In this document: piece by piece, positions 23,662-32,600 of the stretch
Layout: every line of letters starts with the position of its first letter
Position numbering within the stretch: the stretch's first letter is position 1
Origin: Iris pallida
Lineage: Eukaryota > Streptophyta > Magnoliopsida > Asparagales > Iridaceae
NCBI GenBank assembly: GCA_029216955.1
Contig: JANAVB010016199.1
Span: 12,457,214-12,521,213, forward strand
Reading direction: 5' to 3'
Length of the DNA: 64,000 nt
Translations under genes and position numbers: made by a program
Notes under the pieces: generated by a model
Seen by the model: the letters and a program-made list of their open reading frames with translations, nothing else
What the model was told of the DNA's origin: nothing
Databases searched by the model: none

Positions 23662-24924
23662 TTACGGAGCACGAGAAGGTCCTGGAACATCTGAAGGACC
23701 AGGGAAGGAGCGACGAGGGTCCACAAAAGCATCATCCGGATCCATGTAACGCATGACCCACGGATCATCAATGCGATGACCCGCGCGCGCTGGATCCCTC
23801 TCCATGGGAATGTACAGATGCTGAGACAGAGAGTACCGGATATCATGCAGAGAGTTGCCGAGAGCACTCATCTGCAGAGTGGTACGATAGTCTAGCTGTG
23901 TCCAGCGATCGTCCTCAAGAGTAAAACGATCCCGGAGCATGGTCTGAATGGACTCAAGAGTGGCAGATGGAGGAGGTGCATCCTGACCAAAAGGAGGGGC
24001 GTCAGGCTCCTCATCATCAGATTGCTTAGAGGCCTCAGGAGAGGCGACAACTGCCTGAGTACGGCGTGCCTTGGACAAAAAAGCAGGAGCAGGCAAGAAC
24101 TGACAGTCATGAATAGGAATGATGAATGCACGAAAAACCATAGGAAGGTATAAAGGATAAACCAACGCTCTTGGTTTCTTCCTACAATTTATCATCCAAT
24201 CCATCATTGTCCTAGGAAGATTGAATGGGATACGATAATGGAGGTGATATAAGGCAGAAATCTCAAAGTAGGTAACTTCATCAGTTGAACCAGCTTTTGG
24301 TAAGATGGTGTTAAAAATCATTCGATGAAGCTCATAGAAGTAGGGGTTGAGATGCTTGGCCATAAGTTTGTGAGGACTTATGTTAGGAGCACATAATTCC
24401 TCCTTGAATCCTTCAAGAGAAGTATCACCAACAAATTGAAATTGACGTGCTTCCACAAGTTTATCCCAAGCATCAAGATTAACAAGATCAAGAAAATCCC
24501 CCAACTCAGAATCATTGAAAACTATGTCAATACCGGCAACCCGGGAATAGATGTGGGTTGCATCGAAAGTTAAATTGCAATAAAACATTTGGATTGCACT
24601 ACGGTAGATGACAAAATTTGAAGCAACTAAAGCATCCAAACATAGATCACGAAACAGAGATTCAAATTGAGCAAAGATTATAAAATTTATCGGATGTCCC
24701 CCGAACACCGGACGAGTACGAAAATCGCTAAACCATGCATTAGACGCGTCTAGCGACACAAATAGGCGTTCGTCATATGTATTCGGATCTTGGGGACTAG
24801 GCGGGTTGAACAACGGATGAATGGGTTGTTGTTCACCTACTTGCTCAATTGGAGGAGGAGGATTCGAAGAGGAAGCTCCCTCAGTTCGAACCCTTTTCCC
24901 ACGATTGGGCAAGCGAGGAGCCAT
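23662..24924 (-). CDS. Env-position ORF, putative plant transposon protein domain
   Basis: Open for about 420 codons from the ATG at 24924. It starts MAPRLPNRGKRVR, then a Ser/Pro/Gln-rich stretch, then a globular region with IYRSAIQMFYCNLTF, YSRVAGIDIVFNDSELGDFL and IPFNLPRTMMDWMINC, and a Pro/Asp-rich C-terminus. This is the layout of the putative plant transposon protein domain in the third ORF of SIRE-type copia elements, once described as envelope-like. I see no signal peptide or clear membrane segment, so an envelope role is not supported. It is the only undamaged ORF of the element. The intergenic leader before it (24925-25681) may carry its own promoter. Confidence 0.75.
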   Translation of the reverse strand: MAPRLPNRGKRVRTEGASSSNPPPPIEQVGEQQPIHPLFNPPSPQDPNTYDERLFVSLDASNAWFSDFRTRPVFGGHPINFIIFAQFESLFRDLCLDALVASNFVIYRSAIQMFYCNLTFDATHIYSRVAGIDIVFNDSELGDFLDLVNLDAWDKLVEARQFQFVGDTSLEGFKEELCAPNISPHKLMAKHLNPYFYELHRMIFNTILPKAGSTDEVTYFEISALYHLHYRIPFNLPRTMMDWMINCRKKPRALVYPLYLPMVFRAFIIPIHDCQFLPAPAFLSKARRTQAVVASPEASKQSDDEEPDAPPFGQDAPPPSATLESIQTMLRDRFTLEDDRWTQLDYRTTLQMSALGNSLHDIRYSLSQHLYIPMERDPARAGHRIDDPWVMRYMDPDDAFVDPRRSFPGPSDVPGPSRAP

Positions 24925-25681
24925 TTGCAAGAAAATGGAGAACTTGAAAATGGATAGAAGGAGAGAGTTATACCTAAAAATAATACCAAACAGTGGAATA
25001 GAATGATGAGAAACCCTTTTTCCTTGATTTTGAGGAGCAATGGAGCACTCTAGATCAAAAATTGGGGTTAGGGTTTGAAGGAAGAAGTTTGGAGAGGTGA
25101 GGAAGGAGGCAATGGTGAAGGAGAGAGAAGGAGTCCCGAAATAAAATAGGGGTTTGTCTTTGGTCGGATGAAATATTGACCATAGGATCTAAATTGATCC
25201 AACGGCAGAGCCAGATCCCGACGCTGGAACTTAGGGACCGAACTCGGCCCGAACTCTGTTAGGGGCAGAGTTCGGCCCGAGTTCTGGATCAGTGGTCCAG
25301 AACTAAAAGCAGGCTGAAAAGATAGAAAAATTGATTAAGTGTTGAACAAAAGAGATTTTGAGGATAAAAGTTTGATGAAAACAATGAAGTACATAGAGAG
25401 GTACACAAAGGTCAGAATGAACTTTAGGAAAGATCAATTAGGCAATAATAAATCGGAATAAACCATATAATAAACAAGGAAATATATTGTAATTCAGTAT
25501 TTCAAATTTGCCATGGGTTAGCTGCAGGGGCCGGATCCCAGCTAGCGGTAGTCCTGAGGACTAGTGCACCGTGTCGCTTAGGCTTTTACGCCTTTTTGTC
25601 AGAAGGACCCTTTCGGCTTGTACCCATAATAAATTTGTCATAAAAGAATCAAAATATACTCGACATTTACGCAAGTAAGTC
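24925..25681 (-). other. Leader between SIRE pol and env-position ORF
   Basis: No ORF. Read on the minus strand, the last 250 bases look like a plant 5' leader: CT-rich, AAACCCTAACCCC, then ATG of the next ORF. A TATA-like CTATTTTATTTC lies upstream near 25140. Palindromic CAGAGTTCGG/CCGAACTCTG-type sequences occur near 25233-25290, related to those in the LTR. Confidence 0.5.
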
Positions 25682-28270
25682 TCAACTTATAACTGCTTCA
25701 TCCAAAATTCCGAGTTCACGACAAAGATAATTGAAGCGCTCTTCGGATAATGGCTTAGTAAAAAAATCTGCTAGCTGATGATCAGTGTCAATAAATTCTA
25801 AGTTAATCGTGCCATTTTGCTGATGATCACGCAAAAAGTGGGGTCTGATCTCAATGTGTTTAGTGCGTGAGTGGCAGACAGGGTTCTCAGTCAAATTGAT
25901 GGCACTAGTATTGTCACAGAATATAGGAATATGCATGAAAGATAACTTATAGTCTTCAAGGGTTTGCTTCATTCACAGAATTTGTGCACAACAACGCCCA
26001 GCTGCTATGTATTCAGCTTCTGTTATGGATAGTGCGACAGAGTTCTGCTTCTTGCTAAACCATGAGACTAAAGCCTTTCCTAATAAATGACACGTGCCGC
26101 TCGTACTTTTACGGTCGACCTTACATCCAGCAAAGTCAGCATCAGAGTAACCGATGAGGTCAAATGATGTTGACTTGGGATACCATAGGCCCACTGTAAC
26201 CGTACCCTTAAGGTATCGAAAGATACGCTTAACCGCGGTCATGTGAGATTCTTTAGGATTTGCTTGATATCTAGCACATAGGCAAACACTAAACATGATA
26301 TCGGGGCGACTAGCAGTGAAATAAAGTAAGCTGCCTATCATACATCGATACTTACGTTGATCAACGGGTTTGCCGCTCTCATCTGGTTCGAGTTTGGTTG
26401 AAGTAGCCATTGGAGTGTTGATTGGTTTGATGTTGTCAAGATCGAACTTCTTCAGCATGTCCTTGGTATACTTCGATTGACAGATGAAAGTTCCATTAGC
26501 CATTTGTTTCACTTGCAGACCAAGAAAATAGTTGAGCTCTCCCATCATGCTCATCTCAAATTCTGTCTTCATACACTTGGCAAATTCTTGACAGAGGGTT
26601 TCATCAGTAGAACCAAAAATGATATCATCAACATAAATTTGAATCAACAGAATAGTGTCTTTAAAAGATTTTATAAACAGTGTAGTATCAATTTTCCCTT
26701 TTGAAAAACCTTTCTCAAGTAAGAAGCTACTTAGCCTTTCATACCAAGCTCTGGGGGCTTGTTTGAGGCCATAAAGTGCTTTCTTTAGCTTGAACACGTG
26801 GTCGGGAAATTTGTGATTTTCAAAGCCAGGAGGTTGTTTCACATAAACTTTCTCCTTAATAAAACCATTCAGGAAAGCACTTTTCACATCCATTTGAAAT
26901 AATTTAAAGTTTTGAAAATTAGCAAAAGTACAAAGCATCCGAATGGATTCTAGTCTAGCAACAGGAGCATACGTCTCATCGTAGTCGATACCTTCCTCTT
27001 GGTTGTATCCTTGAGCTACTAGACGAGCTTTGTTACGTGTGACTGAACCATCTTCATTTACTTTGTTTCTAAAAACCCATTTAGTACCAATTATCGAGTG
27101 ATTAACCGGTCTAAGAACGAGTTCCCATACTTGGCTTCTCTCGAATTGGTTGAGTTCTTTTTGCATAGCAGAAATCCAAAATTCATCATTAAAAGCTTCA
27201 GAAATGTTTTTAGGCTCTACTTGTGAAATGAAGGTAGTGCTAGCAACGGAGTCTCTTAGTGATGATCTAGTAGTTACTCCACGTGAAACTTCTCCTATAA
27301 CTAAATTTTCTGGATGAGAAGGTTTGAAAGAGAATTTCTTAGGCAAACCCTCCAGAGGATTAGTTTCGGTTGAAGTATTCATTGGAGTAGAAGTTGATGG
27401 CTCAATGTCATCATCAAGAGTACTTGCTGCACTATTGTCTTCATCAAAAGTCACATTTGTTGACTCTTCCACAATAAGTGAGCGTTTATTAAAAACTCTA
27501 TATCCCTTACTCTTGGCGGCATAACCAAGAAAGATACCATCGTCAGCTTTGGCATCAAATTTGCCTAAGTTGTCTTTGGTGTTAAGGATAAAACATCTAC
27601 AACCAAAAACTTTAAAATAAGAAACATTGGGGGTTCTCCCAAACCAAAGCTCATAGGGTATTTTCTTCGTAATGGGACGAATCAGCACCCTATTCAAAAT
27701 GTGGCATGCTGTACTAACAGCTTCTGCCCAAAAATATTTCGGAAGTAAAAATTTATTCAACATGACTCTGGCCATATCGCCGAGAGTTCTATTCTTCCGC
27801 TCCACAACACCATTTTGTTGAGGAGTTCTAGGACAAGAAAATTCATGATCAAAGCCATTTGCATTACAAAAACTTTTAAAATCATAATTTACGAATTCGC
27901 CTCCATGATCACTTCGGATTCGAGTAATCATGTAGCCTTTTTCGTTTTGAACTTTCTTTACAAAAATTTTGAAAGCAGAAATAGCATCGCTCTTATTAGC
28001 GAGAAAGAAAACCCAAGTAAATCTCAAAAAATCATCAACAATAACAAATGCATAAAGTTTGCCACCAAGGCTAGCTATTCTACTAGGACCAAATAAATCA
28101 ATATGAAGTAATTGCAAGGGTCTAGTAGTACTTACAGAGTTGATGGAGTGAAACGAGGATTTAGTTGCCTTGTTTAGTTCACGTTTGGCACATACCGTGT
28201 CCTTTTTGAATGTGATGTCAGGCAATCCTCTCACTAGCTTCTTGGTAGAAAGCCTGGATATAGCATCCAT
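25682..28270 (-). pseudogene. SIRE integrase, reverse transcriptase and RNase H
   Basis: 765 codons are open from 28270 to a TGA at 25973; the same frame then continues to 25682, so the C-terminus is cut off by one nonsense codon at a position normally Trp. In the long frame the integrase triad is near residues D58, D121 (TRIRSDHGGEF) and E157 (NGVVERKNRT). RT has ARLVAQGYNQEEGIDY near 416, DVKSAFLNG at 461 and catalytic YVDD at 546-549. RNase H has GYSDADFAG, TSGTCHLLG and ITEAEYIAA near the end. All catalytic residues checked are present. The segment is in frame with the protease at 28295-28720 across one further TGA. Confidence 0.93.
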
Positions 28271-28720
28271 GTTGGCATGACCAAGACGCTGGTGTCAAAG
28301 TAGTCGTTCATCTTTGTGGGCATATAGACATCTACCTGCATTGTTAGTTTTTATAGAAAGATAGAAAATATAGATGTTGTCCTCTCTTTTTCCTTCAAAA
28401 GCAATGTCTTCTGTTGACCTATCATAGATGTAGCAACTATTTTGTCCAAAGTTAATATCATATCCATGATCAGCAAGATGACTAATGCTGAGCAGGTTAT
28501 GCTTTAACTCGATCACTAGGCAGACATCCTTTATTACAGGAGAAGGAGGATGACCAATGACACCATTACCTATAATGTGCCCTTTGAGATTGTTACCGAA
28601 GGATACGTATCCTTCTCTCTTCATCGATAGTGATGCAAAAAGATTTGCGTCTCCCATCATATGTCGCGAGCATCCACTATCGAGAATCCACTTACTTTCA
28701 GTTGAGGAGGGAAGGTCCAC
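28271..28720 (-). pseudogene. SIRE protease and GAG-pre-integrase start
   Basis: ESKWILDSGCSRHMMGD carries the catalytic DSG. FASLSMKREGYVSFGNNLKG and HNLLSISHLADHGYDINF follow, then KDERLL and a TGA at the Trp of the usual LLWHQRLGHANM, after which pol continues in the same frame. The frame is offset +1 from the end of gag, which closes at a TGA about 20 bases into the protease frame. Confidence 0.9.
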
Positions 28721-29516
28721 CTACATCAAGAGTAGATGTGACCTTTGGTACCCGAGTTCTTGAGGGTCCTGAAAAGTTAGTCTTTGGAAACCAAGCATAT
28801 ATCTTTTTATCTACAAGTCTTCTAACTCTGCACTGTGGTGAGATGTGTCCATGTGATCCACAATAAGTACAGATAGCATTCTTATTTATACTAGGAGCAT
28901 GAGAATAATATCTGTAAGCAACAGGATGAGGATGGACATGATGTGAAGAGTTAGCATGGTGAAGATGATTATGCATGGAATAAGTGGCATGTTGATGGTG
29001 TCTATGAGGCATAGAATGATGGTATTGTCTATGATGTGTGACATGCTGATATTGTCTAGATGGCATGGCATGATGATTTTGTCTATATTGCATGACATGA
29101 TGATTTTGTCTATATGGTATATGAGGACCTTGTCTATATGGCATTGCATGATGATCTTGTCTATATGGCATGGCATGATGATTTTTATGTGTGGAGTGAT
29201 GTTGATTGTGTCTTTGTGCATGATGAGTGTGTACTGAGTGAGAATTGTTCTTACGTGCACGTGGTTTGTGAAAGTTTGTGTATATAAATGCATGGTTATG
29301 TACTGCATGAGAATGACGTGGTTGACTAGCATGAGTGGTGTTGTGCTCATGTGATTGGGTTTGAGGTTGAACAACCTGTTTACCCAATTTGGTTTCTAAT
29401 CTTTTAGAAACAGCTTGCAGTTCATCAACCATAATATTTAAGCCATAAATCTTAGTCATGGAAATCTTGTGTCTACTCTTTTCTTCAGCAAGCAACGTGT
29501 TGAGAGTAGTGATTTC
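28698..29516 (-). pseudogene. SIRE gag C-terminal part: His-rich repeat and second zinc knuckle
   Basis: In frame with the upstream gag but separated by a TAA at 29517-29519. After a short coiled-coil-like start (LLAEEKSRHKISMTKIYGL) comes a long His-rich region (about 28890-29390) with tandem HHAMPYRQ-like octapeptides. Then CTYCGSHGHISPQC, a CCHC knuckle, and KKIYAWFPKTNFSGPSR leading to the protease. The first knuckle is in the upstream half. The His-rich part is unusually expanded compared with the copia at 11712-11948. Confidence 0.85.
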
Positions 29517-30845
29517 TTAAGTTTGTTGCTCAATACGTGCTTCAGCATCATGTAAGCTTAATTTAAGCTTGGATACTTCATCAGTGTCATTAGTGGGTGA
29601 TGTGTTTCTAACATTATCAAGAAGTACAGAAATTCTTTGTATCTCATCTTCTAGACTTTTGATTTTGTCCTTGGCATGTTTATATTTACCGATGACCTTT
29701 TTATGATCATCGAGTAAATCGGTGAAAGCATCGCCAAGTTCATCAAAAGAGAAGTCATCCAGAGTTTCGTTAGATACCTTGTTGGAAGTTGCCATCAGGC
29801 ACACATTTGCAGTATCTTGAGGAGAGTCCTTTTCTTCCTCAGAGTCACTCGCTTCACTTTCATGCCAAATGCCTGTGTTGGCATATTTCTTTGATGAGTT
29901 CCTTTTGTATGGCTTCTCATAGCGGTTGCTCTTCTTCAGGAATGGGCAGTCTTTTCGGACATGTCCAGTTTTCTTGCAACCGTAACAAGTTGGTTCTTCT
30001 TCATCGTCTTCTTGAGATTCCTTCTTCCTTCGATTGAAGCGAAGGAATTTCCTGAAGTTGCGAACCATGAGAGCTTGGTCTTCATCATCCGAATTATCTT
30101 CTTCGGTCTCATCATGATTAGCTCTTCGTTGATGAGCTTTGAGTGCGATCTTCCTGGTCTTCGGAGCAGGCTCTTCGAAGTCCTTGAGGTCAAGCTCGTG
30201 AGTCATAAGCTTACCCATCAAGGTCTCCATTGACATTGTTGTGAGATCGTTTCCTTCTATGATGGCTGTCACCTTAGGGTTCCAAATCTTTGGTAGCCCT
30301 TTGAGCAGCTTACGAATCTTCTCGTGGTTTGAGTACTGCTTTCCAAGCGAGGATAGAGGATTGATGATGTCGAGGAATCTTGTGAACATTTGAGTGATAG
30401 TCTCACTTGGCTTCATCTTGAAAGCTTCGTATTCTTGAGTGAGACGGCTTATTTTGGATTCCTTGACCTGTGTGGTTCCTTCATGCGTCACTTCTAGAAG
30501 TCTCCAAACTTCATGAGCAGTGGTGCATGTAGAGACCCTGTTGAACTCATTCCTGTCTATAGCACAGAATAAAGCATTAATAGCCCTAGCATCTAGGCTT
30601 GCCTGTTTCTTCTCCTCGACAGAATATTTGTCGTGTGGTTTCTCAATGAGGTCACCATCGACAACTACCCTGGCGGGCTTTTTGTAACCGTCAGTGACGA
30701 CAGTCCACAGGTCAAAGTCTAGAGACTTAAGATAGAAGCTAATCCTTGTTTTCCAATATGTATAGTTAGTTCCATCAAATAGGGGAGGCCTATGAGTGGA
30801 CTGACCTTCACCATGATTGGAAATCAAGGATTGTGTAGTTGCCAT
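29517..30845 (-). CDS. SIRE gag, UBN2 capsid domain and first zinc knuckle
   Basis: 442 codons from ATG at 30845 (ATGGCAACTACACAATC). HRPPLFDGTNYTYWKTRISF and YLKSLDFDLW open the UBN2-type capsid domain; INALFCAIDRNEFNRV, FKMKPSETITQMFTRFLDI and KLLKGLPKIWNPKVTAI follow. CYGCKKTGHVRKDC is a CCHC knuckle (near 29945-29990). A Lys/Glu/Asp-rich tail with heptad spacing (FSFDELGDAFTDLLDDHKK onward) ends at TAA (29517-29519). The probable ancestral codon is CAA, since the same frame stays open beyond. Confidence 0.93.
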   Translation of the reverse strand: MATTQSLISNHGEGQSTHRPPLFDGTNYTYWKTRISFYLKSLDFDLWTVVTDGYKKPARVVVDGDLIEKPHDKYSVEEKKQASLDARAINALFCAIDRNEFNRVSTCTTAHEVWRLLEVTHEGTTQVKESKISRLTQEYEAFKMKPSETITQMFTRFLDIINPLSSLGKQYSNHEKIRKLLKGLPKIWNPKVTAIIEGNDLTTMSMETLMGKLMTHELDLKDFEEPAPKTRKIALKAHQRRANHDETEEDNSDDEDQALMVRNFRKFLRFNRRKKESQEDDEEEPTCYGCKKTGHVRKDCPFLKKSNRYEKPYKRNSSKKYANTGIWHESEASDSEEEKDSPQDTANVCLMATSNKVSNETLDDFSFDELGDAFTDLLDDHKKVIGKYKHAKDKIKSLEDEIQRISVLLDNVRNTSPTNDTDEVSKLKLSLHDAEARIEQQT

Positions 30846-30887
30846 GGATCAGCTCTTAGGATGTTAGTCCTTATAAAGAGAACAGAG

Positions 30888-30899
30888 CTCTGATACCAA
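30888..30899 (-). promoter_or_regulatory. SIRE primer binding site
   Basis: The minus strand reads TGGTATCAGAGC exactly, starting two bases after the LTR end; complementary to initiator tRNA-Met. Confidence 0.9.
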
Positions 30900-30900
30900 T

Positions 30901-31834
30901 TGAAGAACAGTTTGGCAACTCTAGAGGGGGGTGAATAGAGTTTATATAGAAAAATAGCCAATTAAAAAGAACTCTTTCACCAACAATAAATAATCAGAGT
31001 AAAGTGCGAAAAATAAATGAAGAGCAGAAGAGCATACGCAAACACAGCGATTTTAACCTGGTTTCCCTCGTGGAGGACTAGTCCAGGCCTGAGAACTCTA
31101 GCTCAGGATTAAATCCACTATTTGTGAAATAGTAGTTTACAACCCGTGCCTTTTCTTCAGAAGAGCACGTCAACTTCTAACAAAGGATCGCAGTGGCGAT
31201 TTGCTTGGAATTGTCCAAGCGACTTCTTCGACTCTTGCACAAGAATCCTAACTGAGAGATGCTGAGCACTCGAGACTTAGGAGGCTTGTGGCTAGTAGAT
31301 GGGAAGGGTATGGCTTATTGAGCTTATAAGAGAGAAGAGAAGAGAAGATTGGATGAATTGAAATGAGAGAATTCATGCCCTATTTATAGTGTTTTTATAG
31401 GCAGAATTCGGGTAGGAAAATTCAAAAATTTGGCCGTTGGACAACTAGCAACCAGCTAACCCTAAAATTAGGGTTCCTAATTTCTAGGGGACAGAGTTCG
31501 GCCCGAACTCTGTGTGGAGGCAGAGTTCGGCCCGAACTCTGTCTCCAGAGCACAGAGTGGTTCAAAGGGGCTTTTTGGGCAGTGTTTGGTTCAGTGGAGC
31601 TAGGGATTTTGGGTAGGTTATAGACTAAGTTCCAAGAGCTCAGCATGACTCAGAGTACACAAGTCTAGACTCAATAAAATTATAAAATACAGACTCCAGA
31701 ACACACTGAGAGCCGGAGACTGAGCTGTCATCTGTTTTGAACTGAATGCAGTCGTCGTGTGTCGTATTGAATTAATACAAATATTATTTAGTTAATGTAG
31801 TCAATATTTGGTTGACTGTGACTTTGTGTCAACA
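30901..31834 (-). repeat. SIRE-like 5' LTR
   Basis: 934 bp, the transcription-start LTR on the minus strand. TATAAATAG is at 31380-31388. Palindromes corresponding to the other LTR are at 31491-31513 and 31521-31541. Confidence 0.95.
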
Positions 31835-31839
31835 CAGAT

Positions 31840-32600
31840 GGGTCCAGAGCCATGGTGGAGGAGAGGAAAAGGAAGATGCTTGATCAGAACGGAGGAATTG
31901 ATGGATGGAAGAGAACTAGAAAGAACTGATCCTTCCTATTGTGAGAACTGTGAAGAGTGAGGAAGGAGAGGGGGGTCTTTGATTTTTACATTCATCATCA
32001 TTAGAGGGAGCAGCACTGGAAAAGTTGTGACGTTGATAGCGTGAGAGAGGGAGAGGGGGAATGGAGGGAGGGAAGTGGTTGCATGTCTTTGGCTCACTCG
32101 AGCAGTATTTGTGCGTCAGATAAAATAGCAAAAATTTAATTTATCTCCAAGTGTGAGAACGGATGGCTCAGAACACAACCCAAAATTCATTCTAGCATAC
32201 ATTAGTGTGAATCATCTATGTTCTGTACATATGGTGTAGTATATGTTCTTATCGTATCTAGTATCTGACGGATATAACAGAATCAAGATAAACTCACATA
32301 ATGTAATACTAAAACATCATCTACTACTATATAAGATATAGTGATAGGTTGTCGTATCATCATTGTCGAGGGATGAGGGTCGGAGGACAGTCAACTTTAT
32401 CTACGGCTACATAGTTTCTGCCTCGCCAGTCGAATGGCTGCAGGGACTATGTCCTGATCACCATGTCGTACCCTAGATTAATGCAAATGAAGTTGGAGCC
32501 AAAATACAGAAACCAAAATACAAAATACAGAATCCAATCCCTGGGTTTGCCAAAAATACAAAACACAGTTCTAATTTATATGTGTTTTAAGTGTGAGAAC
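31840..32600. other. Flanking DNA between SIRE and chromodomain gypsy
   Basis: No ORF of note. 31840-32110 is purine-rich on the plus strand, resembling a CT-rich leader on the minus strand. A 32-bp sequence beginning GTGTGAGAACGGATGGCTCA at 32151 recurs at the gypsy insertion site (32591-32600 joined to 44673-44694 once the gypsy is removed), with one difference. Confidence 0.5.

Larger units (their letters stand above)
22108..31834 (-). mobile_element. Complete SIRE-like Ty1/copia retrotransposon
   Basis: 9727 bp, transcribed on the minus strand. LTRs at 22108-23051 and 30901-31834 start TG and end CA on either strand, with 5-bp target duplication CAGAT at 22103-22107 and 31835-31839. Order on the minus strand: LTR, primer site, gag with UBN2 domain, zinc knuckles, protease, integrase, RT, RNase H, env-position ORF, polypurine tract, LTR. 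The extra ORF after pol is what marks SIRE/Maximus-type elements. Only a few nonsense changes interrupt gag-pol. Confidence 0.95.

Noticed and set aside
23662..24924. Viral envelope glycoprotein
   Set aside because: No signal peptide, no convincing membrane anchor and no cleavage site seen; it matches the plant transposon protein domain instead.
28886..29374. Second open frame over the SIRE His-rich region
   Set aside because: A shadow of the tandem repeat in another frame, rich in Met/Ile/His with no motif.
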